Position numbers and translations under genes: made by a program. A stretch of 64,000 nucleotides of DNA from Pseudomonas japonica (lineage in GTDB: Bacteria > Pseudomonadota > Gammaproteobacteria > Pseudomonadales > Pseudomonadaceae). Location of the stretch: contig NZ_JAAMQU010000012.1 of assembly GCF_013522925.1 (NCBI RefSeq), positions 1 to 64,000 of the forward strand, given 5' to 3'. The notes beneath the pieces are model-generated. The model had not been told where the DNA came from. It worked only from the letters and a program-made list of their open reading frames with translations, and ran no database searches. This document shows, in pieces, positions 1-8,900 of the stretch (position 1 is the first letter of the stretch; each line of letters opens with the position of its first letter).

Positions 1-2
1 GC

Positions 3-1142
3 ACCGACGACCAGGTGGACGTGAACTACACCGTGGAAGAACAACCGTCCGGCTCGATCACCGCCAGCGTGGGCTTCGCCCAGAGCGCGGGCCTGATCCT
101 GGGTGGCTCGATCAGCCAGAGCAACTTCCTGGGTACCGGTAACAAGGTCAGCATCGGCCTTACCCGGTCCGAGTACCAGACCCGCTACAACTTCAGCTTC
201 GTCGATCCGTACTACACCCCGGACGGCGTGAGCCTCGGTTACAACGCCTTCTACCGTAAAACCGACTACGACGACCTTGACGTCGACGTGGCCAGCTATG
301 CAGTGGACAGCCTGGGTGCCGGCCTGAACTTCGGCTACCCGATCAGCGAAACCTCGCGCCTCACCTTCGGCCTTACCGTGCAGAAGGACGAGATCAACAC
401 CGGTACCTATACCGTTGGCGAGATCTACGACTTCATCGACCGGGAAGGCGACAGCTTCACCAACTTCAAGGCGTCGGTAGGCTGGTCGGATTCCACCCTG
501 AACCGCGGCACCCTGCCGACGCGTGGGCATTCCCAGAGCCTCACCCTGGAGACCACCACACCGGGCAGCGACCTGTCGTTCTACAAGCTGGACTACCGCG
601 GCCAGCTGTTCACGCCGATCACCGAAAACTACACCATGCGTTTCCACACGGAACTGGGTTACGGCGACGGCTACGGTTCTACCGACGGCCTGCCGTTCTA
701 CGAGAACTACTACGCAGGCGGCTTCAATTCCGTGCGCGGCTTCAAGGACAGCACCCTGGGCCCGCGCAGTACCCCGGCCACCAACGACCCCGATCAGGAT
801 CCGTTGGCCTTCGGTGGCAACGTGATGATCACCGGCGGCGCGGAGATTCTCTTCCCGATGCCGTTCGTGAAGGACCAGAAGTCCTTGCGTACCTCGTTGT
901 TCGCCGATGTGGGTAACGTCTTCGACTCCAAGTGCCAGTACTCCTCGGCCAGCGCTACCTATCCGGTGAGCACCAAGGACTGCGGGTCCATCGACTTCTC
1001 CAACATGGCCGCCTCGGTTGGCCTGGGCGTTACCTGGATCACCGCCCTGGGCCCGTTGAGCTTCAGCCTGGCCATGCCGATCAAGAAGCCCGACGAAGCC
1101 GAAACCCAGATCTTCCAATTCTCGTTGGGGCAGACGTTCTAA
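3..1142 (+). CDS. bamA: BamA, outer membrane protein assembly factor (5' end outside window)
   Basis: This is the C-terminal 379 codons of BamA, the Omp85-family barrel that folds and inserts beta-barrel proteins into the outer membrane with the BamB-E lipoproteins. The visible part starts at the end of the last POTRA domain and runs through the 16-strand barrel. The conserved VRGF motif of the inward-folded loop 6 is seen near nt 735-745. The protein ends in Phe (LGQTF), the usual C-terminal signature of outer-membrane proteins. The start lies upstream of the window, so the gene is partial here but shows no break. It is followed 43 bases later by skp, the periplasmic chaperone that delivers substrates to it, a standard gene order in gammaproteobacteria. 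Confidence 0.97.
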   Translation, partial: TDDQVDVNYTVEEQPSGSITASVGFAQSAGLILGGSISQSNFLGTGNKVSIGLTRSEYQTRYNFSFVDPYYTPDGVSLGYNAFYRKTDYDDLDVDVASYAVDSLGAGLNFGYPISETSRLTFGLTVQKDEINTGTYTVGEIYDFIDREGDSFTNFKASVGWSDSTLNRGTLPTRGHSQSLTLETTTPGSDLSFYKLDYRGQLFTPITENYTMRFHTELGYGDGYGSTDGLPFYENYYAGGFNSVRGFKDSTLGPRSTPATNDPDQDPLAFGGNVMITGGAEILFPMPFVKDQKSLRTSLFADVGNVFDSKCQYSSASATYPVSTKDCGSIDFSNMAASVGLGVTWITALGPLSFSLAMPIKKPDEAETQIFQFSLGQTF

Positions 1143-1185
1143 GCGTCTCCCCGGCCCACACACAACGAATTCGCAGGAGTTTATC

Positions 1186-1689
1186 GTGCGCAAGCTGACT
1201 CAACTGGTTATCGTGGCCGCGGCCATGTTCGCAACCCCCGCCTTCGCCGAAATGAAGATCGCGGTGCTCAACTATCAAATGGCGCTGCTCGAATCCGACG
1301 CTGCCAAGAAGTACGCCGTGGATGCCGAAAAGAAATTCGGCCCGCAGCTGACCAAGCTCAAGTCCCTGGAAAGCAGCGCCAAGGATATTCAGGACCGTCT
1401 GGTGAAAGGCGGCGACAAGATGCAGCAGCCTGAGCGTGAGCGCCTGGAGCTGGACTTCAAGCAAAAGGCCCGGGACTTCCAGTTCCAGTCCAAGGAGCTG
1501 AACGAAGCCAAGGCCTCGGCCGACCGCGACATGCTCAAGGTACTCAAGCCCAAGCTCGACAGCGCTGTCGAAGGCGTGATCAAGGCCGGTGGCTTCGACC
1601 TCGTGCTCGAGCGCGGCGCAGTCATTGATGTCAAGCCTCAGTACGACATCACCCGTCAGGTCATCGAGCGCATGAACCAGACCAAGTGA
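1186..1689 (+). CDS. skp: Skp/OmpH periplasmic chaperone
   Basis: A 167-residue OmpH-family protein. It starts with GTG at 1186 after a good ribosome site (CAGGAG about 10 bases upstream). Residues 1-21 form a signal peptide ending in AFA, so the protein is exported to the periplasm. The remainder is rich in Lys, Glu and Ala and predicted to form the long helical arms of the trimeric 'jellyfish' chaperone that holds unfolded outer-membrane proteins for BamA. Length is normal for the family. Its stop codon overlaps the start of lpxD, so it is co-translated with the lipid A genes. Identification rests on the signal peptide, overall pattern and the bamA-skp-lpxD order. Confidence 0.95.
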   Translation: MRKLTQLVIVAAAMFATPAFAEMKIAVLNYQMALLESDAAKKYAVDAEKKFGPQLTKLKSLESSAKDIQDRLVKGGDKMQQPERERLELDFKQKARDFQFQSKELNEAKASADRDMLKVLKPKLDSAVEGVIKAGGFDLVLERGAVIDVKPQYDITRQVIERMNQTK

Positions 1690-2747
1690 TGATGACGTCG
1701 AGCCTTACCCTCGGCGACATTGCCGATACCCTGGGCGCCGAAGTCATCGGCGCCCGGGAGCACTTGATAGATGGGCTGGCCACCTTGCAGGAGGCCGGCC
1801 CTTCTCAGCTGAGCTTCCTGGCCAACCCTCAATACCGCAAGCACCTGGCGACCACTCGCGCCGGGGCGGTGCTGCTCAAGCGTGAGGATGCGCAGGGCTA
1901 CCTGGGCAATGCCCTTGTGGTGCCGGATCCTTACCTGGCATACGCCCACATTTCCCACCGCTTCGATCCCAAGCCTCGTGCACCCGCTGGCGTGCACCCC
2001 AGCGCAGTGGTCGCCGCCGACGCCGAGGTCGATCCTTCGGCAAGCGTCGGCCCGTTCGTGGTTATCGAAAGCGGTGCCGTTATCGGCGCCGGCGTTACCC
2101 TGGGGGCACACTGCTTCATTGGTGCCCGCAGCGTGGTCGGGGAAGGCGGCTGGCTCGCGCCCCGGGTCACCCTTTACCACGACGTGCGCATCGGCAAGCG
2201 AGTGGTGATTCAATCGGGGGCGGTCATCGGTGGCGAGGGCTTCGGCTTCGCCAATGAAAAAGGCGTGTGGCAGAAAATTGCCCAGATCGGCGGCGTAACG
2301 GTCGGCGATGACGTTGAAATCGGCGTGAACACCGCGGTAGACCGCGGCGCTCTTGCAGACACCGTGATCGGCAACGGCGTAAAGCTCGACAACCAGATCC
2401 AGATTGCCCACAACGTCCAGATTGGCGATCACACGGCCATGGCGGCATGCGTGGGTATCTCGGGAAGCAGCAAGATCGGCAAGCACTGCATGCTTGCGGG
2501 CGGCGTGGGGCTGGTTGGCCATATCGAACTGTGCGACCACGTATTCGTTACCGGAATGACCATGGTCACGCGCTCCATCACCGAGCCGGGTGCATACTCC
2601 TCCGGCACCGCGATGCAGCCGGCCGCGGAATGGCGCAAGAGTGCGGCGCGCATTCGCCAGCTCGACGACATGTACCGCCGGCTGGCTCAGGCAGAAAAGC
2701 GGATCGAAGCGGTGACCCGGGCCGACGATGGGTCATCAGATGGCTGA
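1689..2747 (+). CDS. lpxD: LpxD, UDP-3-O-(3-hydroxyacyl)glucosamine N-acyltransferase
   Basis: LpxD adds the N-linked 3-hydroxyacyl chain in the third step of lipid A synthesis, in the cytoplasm, using acyl-ACP. An N-terminal uridine-binding domain (about residues 1-100) is followed by a left-handed beta-helix of hexapeptide repeats such as VIGAGV and IGDHTA, and by a C-terminal helix. The catalytic His lies in IAHNV at about residue 241. Three start codons are adjacent (GTG 1686, ATG 1689, ATG 1692). I chose 1689, which overlaps the skp stop by one base and gives 352 residues, close to Pseudomonas relatives. A 131-base gap with a perfect hairpin separates it from fabZ. Confidence 0.96.
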   Translation: MMTSSLTLGDIADTLGAEVIGAREHLIDGLATLQEAGPSQLSFLANPQYRKHLATTRAGAVLLKREDAQGYLGNALVVPDPYLAYAHISHRFDPKPRAPAGVHPSAVVAADAEVDPSASVGPFVVIESGAVIGAGVTLGAHCFIGARSVVGEGGWLAPRVTLYHDVRIGKRVVIQSGAVIGGEGFGFANEKGVWQKIAQIGGVTVGDDVEIGVNTAVDRGALADTVIGNGVKLDNQIQIAHNVQIGDHTAMAACVGISGSSKIGKHCMLAGGVGLVGHIELCDHVFVTGMTMVTRSITEPGAYSSGTAMQPAAEWRKSAARIRQLDDMYRRLAQAEKRIEAVTRADDGSSDG

Positions 2748-2761
2748 TTCCTTTTCACTAT

Positions 2762-2793
2762 CAGCAGCGCACTACCGCTAGACTGCGCTGCTG
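2762..2793 (+). other. Perfect 10-bp inverted repeat between lpxD and fabZ
   Basis: CAGCAGCGCA (2762-2771) is exactly complementary to TGCGCTGCTG (2784-2793), with a 12-base loop. No run of T follows, so it is not a standard intrinsic terminator. It could be an mRNA-processing or stability element inside the lpxD-fabZ-lpxA-lpxB transcript. Function is inferred only from its position. Confidence 0.5.
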
Positions 2794-2878
2794 AGGCAAG
2801 GAGTGCCGTACCCGCGGCCCACCTATGCGGCCCCGCAGGCTGCGCGCTCCCTCTCTTTTATACAGGCTTTCCCCCGAC

Positions 2879-3319
2879 ATGATGGACATCAACGAGATTC
2901 GCGAATACTTGCCTCATCGCTACCCTTTCCTGCTGGTGGACCGGGTGGTGGAACTGGATGTCGAGAGCCAGCGCATTCGCGCCTACAAGAATGTCAGCAT
3001 CAATGAACCGTTCTTCAACGGTCATTTCCCAGCGCATCCAATCATGCCAGGGGTGCTCATCATCGAAGCAATGGCCCAGGCCGCCGGCATCCTCGGCTTC
3101 AAGATGCTGGACGTAAAGCCTGCGGACGGGACCCTGTACTACTTCGTAGGTTCGGACAAGCTGCGCTTCCGCCAGCCGGTTACCCCGGGCGACCAGCTTA
3201 TCCTCGAAGCACGCTTTATCAGCTGCAAACGCCAGATCTGGAAATTCGACTGCCAGGCCTCCGTAGATGGCAAGCCTGTGTGCTCCGCCGAAATCATCTG
3301 CGCGGAACGCAAACTATGA
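2879..3319 (+). CDS. fabZ: FabZ, 3-hydroxyacyl-ACP dehydratase
   Basis: FabZ dehydrates 3-hydroxyacyl-ACP in the fatty-acid elongation cycle and competes with LpxA/LpxD for the same acyl-ACP pool, which explains its place in the lipid A operon. The 146-residue hotdog-fold protein has the catalytic pair His49 (in NGHFP) and Glu63 (in IIEAMAQ). I chose ATG 2879 rather than the longer reading from 2825 because MMDINEIREYLPHRYPF is the conserved N-terminus of Pseudomonas FabZ; ATG 2882 is also possible. The stop overlaps the lpxA start by the ATGA arrangement, so translation is coupled. Confidence 0.97.
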   Translation: MMDINEIREYLPHRYPFLLVDRVVELDVESQRIRAYKNVSINEPFFNGHFPAHPIMPGVLIIEAMAQAAGILGFKMLDVKPADGTLYYFVGSDKLRFRQPVTPGDQLILEARFISCKRQIWKFDCQASVDGKPVCSAEIICAERKL

Positions 3320-4092
3320 GCTTGATCGACCCTCGTGCAATCATCGACCCCTCGGCTGTATTGGCTGAAGGTGTCGAGGTAGGCCCGTGGTCGATCATCG
3401 GCGCAGGGGTAGAAATCGGTGAAGGCACGGTTATCGGGCCTCACGTAGTGCTGCGCGGGCCTACCCGCATCGGCCGGCACAACAAGATCTATCAGTTCTC
3501 GTCCATCGGCGAGGACACGCCTGACCTGAAATACAAGGGCGAAGCCACGCGCCTGGTCATTGGTGATCACAACGTGATTCGAGAGGGCGTGACCATCCAT
3601 CGCGGTACGGTGCAGGACCGGTCCGAAACAACCATCGGCGACCATAACCTGATCATGGCCTATGCCCATGTGGGGCATGACAGCGTGATCGGCAACCACT
3701 GCATCCTGGTCAACAACACGGCGCTGGCTGGCCACGTGCACGTAGGTGATTGGGCAATCCTTTCCGGTTATACCTTGGTGCACCAGTATTGCCACATCGG
3801 CCCCCACAGCTTCTCGGGCATGGGTACGGCCATCGGCAAGGACGTTCCGGCCTTTGTGACCGTATTCGGCAACCCGGCTGAGGCGCGTGGCATGAATTTC
3901 GAAGGCATGCGCCGTCGCAATTTCAGCGATGCGACCATTCACACGCTACGCAACGCCTACAAGGTGGTTTACCGCCAAGGGTTGACCATCGACCAGGCGC
4001 TGGCCCGGCTTGAGGAGCCCGCGCAAAATTGCGCGGAAGTGGCATTGTTTGTGTCGACCATCCGGGAAGCTACCCGCGGCATCACCCGCTGA
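3316..4092 (+). CDS. lpxA: LpxA, UDP-GlcNAc O-acyltransferase
   Basis: LpxA catalyses the first step of lipid A synthesis, transferring a 3-hydroxyacyl chain from ACP to UDP-GlcNAc in the cytoplasm. The 258-residue protein is a beta-helix of hexapeptide repeats with a C-terminal helical domain. His118 and His121 in AHVGHD correspond to the E. coli His122 and catalytic His125. Met169 (in SGMG) sits at the position known in P. aeruginosa LpxA to set the hydrocarbon ruler to a 10-carbon chain. The start at 3316 overlaps fabZ by four bases (ATGA), and the stop overlaps lpxB (TGATG). Length matches Pseudomonas homologues. Confidence 0.97.
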   Translation: MSLIDPRAIIDPSAVLAEGVEVGPWSIIGAGVEIGEGTVIGPHVVLRGPTRIGRHNKIYQFSSIGEDTPDLKYKGEATRLVIGDHNVIREGVTIHRGTVQDRSETTIGDHNLIMAYAHVGHDSVIGNHCILVNNTALAGHVHVGDWAILSGYTLVHQYCHIGPHSFSGMGTAIGKDVPAFVTVFGNPAEARGMNFEGMRRRNFSDATIHTLRNAYKVVYRQGLTIDQALARLEEPAQNCAEVALFVSTIREATRGITR

Positions 4093-5222
4093 TGCCAGCC
4101 GAACTTTGCGTCGCGCTGGTAGCAGGAGAAGCCAGCGGCGATATCCTGGGGGCAGGCCTGATGCGTGCGCTCAGGGCTCGCCATCCGCAGGTGCGTTTCA
4201 TCGGCGTGGGCGGCCCCCGGATGGAAGCCGAGGGCTTGCGCTCCTACTTCCCCATGGAGCGGCTGGCCGTGATGGGGCTGGTAGAGGTGCTCGGCCGGCT
4301 GCGTGAACTGCTGGCACGCCGCAAGCAGCTGGTACAGACCCTCCTCGAAGCCCGGCCGGACGTGTTCATTGGTATAGACGCGCCGGATTTCACCCTGGCT
4401 ATCGAAGCCCGGATGCACCGCGAGGGCATCAAGGCCGTGCATTACGTGAGCCCGTCGGTATGGGCATGGCGGCAAAAGCGGGTGCTGAAGATTCGCGAAG
4501 GCTGTGACCTGATGCTTACGCTTTTCCCCTTCGAGGCCAGGTTCTACGAAGAGAAGGGCGTGCCGGTACGTTTCGTGGGCCATTCGCTGGCTGATCAGAT
4601 CCCGCTGCAGGCCGATCGGGCCCAGGCGCGAGAATCCCTGGGGCTTGCGCCGGAAGGGCCGATGGTGGCGCTGATGCCAGGTAGCCGGGGGGGCGAGGTC
4701 CGTCGCCTGGGTGCACTGTTCTTCGACACGGCGCAGCGTTTGCTCGCAGCCCGCCCGGGCCTTCGCTTCGTAGTGCCATGCGCCAACCCGGAACGCCGGG
4801 CTCAGCTGGAGGCCTTGCTTGCCGGGCGTTCGCTGCCCATCACCTTGCTCGACGGGCAGTCCCACGAAGCATTGGCCGCTTGCGACGCAGTACTGATCGC
4901 TTCCGGTACCGCTACCCTTGAAGCACTCTTGTACAAACGACCAATGGTGGTGGCTTATCGCCTTGCCCCGTTGACCTGGTGGTTGCTCAAACGTATGGTC
5001 ACAAGCCCATACGTGTCCCTGCCCAACCTCCTTGCCCAGCGTGCGCTGGTCCCGGAAATCCTGCAGGACGCCGCCACGCCCGAGGCGTTGGCCGAAGCCC
5101 TGCTGCCGCTGCTGGATAACCCGGGCGAGCAGACCGCCGGCTTCGATGCGATTCACCGTACGCTTCGTCAGGACGCCTCCAATCAGGCGGCGGACGCCGT
5201 GCTGCAACTGTTGGCACGCTGA
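4092..5222 (+). CDS. lpxB: LpxB, lipid A disaccharide synthase
   Basis: LpxB joins UDP-2,3-diacylglucosamine and lipid X to form the lipid A disaccharide, as a peripheral inner-membrane glycosyltransferase (family GT19). The 376-residue protein begins with the conserved segment LCVALVAGEASGD and contains the GT-B type motif VHYVSPSVWAWRQKR in the first half and a sugar-nucleotide pocket around ASGTATLEALL and MVVAYR in the second half. ATG 4092 is chosen because it overlaps the lpxA stop and gives family length; an upstream in-frame extension to 4029 lies inside lpxA. The next gene, rnhB, starts 14 bases after the stop. Confidence 0.97.
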   Translation: MPAELCVALVAGEASGDILGAGLMRALRARHPQVRFIGVGGPRMEAEGLRSYFPMERLAVMGLVEVLGRLRELLARRKQLVQTLLEARPDVFIGIDAPDFTLAIEARMHREGIKAVHYVSPSVWAWRQKRVLKIREGCDLMLTLFPFEARFYEEKGVPVRFVGHSLADQIPLQADRAQARESLGLAPEGPMVALMPGSRGGEVRRLGALFFDTAQRLLAARPGLRFVVPCANPERRAQLEALLAGRSLPITLLDGQSHEALAACDAVLIASGTATLEALLYKRPMVVAYRLAPLTWWLLKRMVTSPYVSLPNLLAQRALVPEILQDAATPEALAEALLPLLDNPGEQTAGFDAIHRTLRQDASNQAADAVLQLLAR

Positions 5223-5236
5223 CCAGGAACCCCGTG

Positions 5237-5872
5237 ATGGAACCGACACAACTGCAAATGGGCCTGGATTACACCTTGGTCGAAGAACTGGTCTGCGGCG
5301 TCGACGAAGTGGGCCGTGGCCCGCTGTGTGGTGCGGTGGTCACGGCCGCGGTCATTCTCGACCCGGCCCGCCCGATCCTTGGCCTCAACGATTCGAAGAA
5401 ACTCACCGAGGCCCGCCGCGAAGCCTTGTATGAAGAGATCTGCGAAAAAGCCCTGAGCTGGAGCATCGCCCGCGCAGAAGTGGACGAGATCGACCGCCTC
5501 AACATCCTGCACGCCACCATGTTGGCCATGCAGCGGGCGGTTGCCGGCCTGCACATCACTCCTCGGCTGGCATTGATCGACGGCAACCGTTGCCCCACGC
5601 TGGCGGTACCCAGCGCCGCAGTGGTGCAAGGGGATGCGAAGGTGCCGGCCATCGCCGCAGCATCGATCCTGGCCAAGGTAAGCCGTGACCGTGAAATGAC
5701 CGCTTTCGAGCTCATCTACCCGGGCTATGGCCTGGGCAGCCACAAGGGCTACGGTACACCGGTACACCTGGAGGCCCTGGCCCGGCTTGGCCCCACGCCG
5801 ATCCACCGGCGTTCCTTCGCACCCGTGCGTGCCGCCTTCGAAGCGCGCGACGCGGATTTCGCCGAAGCCTGA
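5237..5872 (+). CDS. rnhB: RNase HII
   Basis: RNase HII cleaves RNA in RNA-DNA hybrids and removes single misincorporated ribonucleotides from DNA. The 211-residue protein shows the RNH fold with the active-site pair Asp23-Glu24 in GVDEVGRGPLCG, a further acidic residue in LIDGNRC, and the C-terminal motif SHKGYGTPVH. ATG 5237 follows AGGA by eight bases; GTG 5234 directly before it is less likely. An internal ATG in QMGLDYTL would give the shorter N-terminus seen in some relatives. It sits between lpxB and dnaE, the usual gammaproteobacterial order, so a DNA-metabolism gene is embedded in the lipid A transcript. Confidence 0.95.
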   Translation: MEPTQLQMGLDYTLVEELVCGVDEVGRGPLCGAVVTAAVILDPARPILGLNDSKKLTEARREALYEEICEKALSWSIARAEVDEIDRLNILHATMLAMQRAVAGLHITPRLALIDGNRCPTLAVPSAAVVQGDAKVPAIAAASILAKVSRDREMTAFELIYPGYGLGSHKGYGTPVHLEALARLGPTPIHRRSFAPVRAAFEARDADFAEA

Positions 5873-5951
5873 CGCGCTGTTCGGCGGCTGCATTAACAGC
5901 CAGCCGCCGCTACAATTCCCCGCTATCGTTTTTCTCGCCAACGGACCTCCC

Positions 5952-8900
5952 ATGTCGGTTTCATTCGTACACCTTCGCCTGCACACCGAATATTCCCTGG
6001 TAGACGGGTTGGTACGGATCAAGCCGCTGGTGAAGTCGCTTACAGCCATGAACATGCCGGCGGTAGCGGTTACCGACCAGAGCAACATGTGCGCGTTGGT
6101 GAAGTTCTACAAGGCCGCCATGGGCGCCGGCATCAAGCCGATCTGCGGCACAGACTTGTGGCTCGCCGGCTCGAGCGCGGACGCCCCGCTGAGTCGCATT
6201 ACCTTGCTGGCCATGGACGCCCAGGGCTACCGCAACATTACCGAGCTCATCTCTCGCGGCTACATCGAAGGCCAGCGCAACGGCTTGATCATCATCGAGC
6301 GGGAGTGGGTCGCCGAGGCCAGCGCCGGGGTGATCGCGCTGAGCGGCGCGAAGGAAGGGGAAATCGGCCAGGCACTGCTGGGCAACGATCCAGGCCAGGC
6401 CGAGGCGTTGCTGCGCTACTGGATGGGCGTGTTCCCGGACCGCTTCTATGTGGAACTTCAACGCACCAATCGGGCCGGGGATGAAGAGTACCTGCATGCC
6501 GCTGTCGCCCTGGCTGATCGCCTCGGCGCGCCATTGGTAGCGACCAACGACGTACGCTTCATCAAGGCCGAGGATTTCGACGCACACGAAACCCGCGTAT
6601 GCATCGGTGAGGGGCGGGCGCTGGACGACCCGCGCCGCTCACGCAACTACAGCGACCAGCAATACCTCAAAAGCCCGGAAGAAATGGCCGAGCTGTTCAG
6701 TGACTTGCCCGATGCGCTGCGCAATTCCGTGGAAATCGCCCGCCGCTGCAATATCGAGGTCAAGCTCGGCAAGCACTTCCTGCCGGATTACCCCATTCCC
6801 GACGGCATGACCATCGACGAATATTTCCGCAAGGTCTCCTTCGACGGCCTCGAGGAAAGGTTGGCCGTACTGTTGCCCCGTGAAACCACCGAGAACTACG
6901 AAGCGCGCCGCCAGGTGTATGTGGACCGGCTGAATTTCGAGCTGGATATCATCATCCAGATGGGGTTCCCCGGTTACTTCCTGATCGTGATGGACTTCAT
7001 CCAGTGGGCCAAGAGCAACGGCGTGCCGGTGGGCCCGGGCCGAGGGTCGGGCGCCGGCTCGCTGGTGGCGTACGTGCAGAAGATCACCGACCTGGACCCG
7101 CTCGAATACGACCTGCTGTTCGAGCGCTTCCTCAACCCCGAACGGGTGTCGATGCCCGACTTCGACGTGGACTTCTGCATGGATGGCCGCGACCGGGTCA
7201 TCGACTATGTGGCGGACAAGTACGGGCGTAACGCAGTCAGCCAGATCATCACCTTCGGTTCGATGGCGGCCAAGGCGGTGGTGCGTGACGTAGCCCGCGT
7301 GCAGGGGAAGTCCTACGGCCTGGCGGATCGCCTGTCAAAGATGATCCCTTTCGAAGTGGGCATGACCCTGGAAAAGGCCTTCGAGCAGGAGGAAATGCTC
7401 CGCGATTTCCTTGCCAGTGACGAAGAAGCCGCCGAAATCTGGACCATGGCACTCAAGCTCGAGGGCATCACCCGGAACGTGGGCAAGCATGCCGGGGGCG
7501 TGGTAATCGCGCCTACCAAGCTTACGGACTTCTCGCCCATCTACTGCGACGAGGCCGGCGACGGCCTGGTGACCCAGTTCGACAAGGACGACGTGGAAGC
7601 GGCCGGGCTGGTGAAGTTCGACTTCCTGGGCCTGCGAACCCTCACGATCATCGACTGGGCCCTGCGCACCATCAACCGTGACCGCGCCAAGGTGGGCGAG
7701 GAACCGCTGGACATTGCGTTCATTCCGCTGGACGACAAGCCGACCTACAGCTTGCTGCAGAAGGCCGAAACCACGGCGGTGTTCCAGCTTGAATCGCGCG
7801 GCATGAAAGAGCTGATCAAGAAGCTCAAGCCCGACTGCCTCGAAGACCTGATCGCTCTGGTAGCGCTGTTCCGCCCCGGCCCGCTGCAGTCGGGCATGGT
7901 GGACGACTTCATCAACCGCAAGCACGGCCGTGCCGAGCTGGCCTACCCGCACCCGGACTACCAGTACGAAGGGCTCAAGCCCGTGCTGGCACCTACCTAC
8001 GGCATCATCCTGTATCAGGAACAGGTGATGCAGATCGCCCAGGTGATGGCGGGTTACACGCTGGGCGGCGCCGACATGCTGCGCCGTGCCATGGGTAAGA
8101 AAAAGCCCGAAGAAATGGCCAAGCAGCGTGGCGGTTTCATCGAAGGGTGCGCCAGCAACGGTATCGACGCGGACCTGGCCGGTAACATTTTCGACCTGGT
8201 GGAAAAGTTCGCCGGCTATGGCTTCAACAAGTCTCACTCCGCGGCCTACGGGCTGGTGTCCTACCAGACCGCGTGGCTGAAAACCCACTACCCGGCGCCC
8301 TTCATGGCGGCGGTGCTGTCTGCGGATATGCACAACACCGACAAGGTGGTCACGCTGATCGAGGAGGTACGCAGCATGAAGCTGCGCCTCGACGCGCCGG
8401 ACGTGAACACTTCGGAATTCAAGTTCACCGTGAACAACGATGGCCGCATCGTTTATGGCCTGGGCGCGATCAAAGGGGTAGGCGAGGGCCCTGTGGAAGC
8501 GATCGTCGAGTCCCGCGCGGCAGGGCCCTTCAAGGACCTGTTCGATTTCTGCGCCCGGGTAGACCTCAAGCGTATCAACAAGCGCACCCTCGATGCCCTG
8601 GTGCGCAGCGGTGCGCTGGACCGCCTGGGCCCGTATTTCCAGGACGAACCCAAGGCGTATCAGGCAAATATCGACCGCAACCGCGCGGTGCTGCTGGCGG
8701 CCATGGAAGAGGCAATCAAGTCGGCGGAGCAAACCGCGCGCACCCAGGACAGTGGCCACGTGGACCTGTTCGGCGGCGTGTTCGCCGATGTCGAGGCGGA
8801 TGTCTATGCCAATCACGACAAGGCCCGGCCGCTGTCCCTCAAAGAGCGGCTCAAGGGGGAGAAAGACACGCTGGGCCTGTACCTCACGGGTCACCCTATC

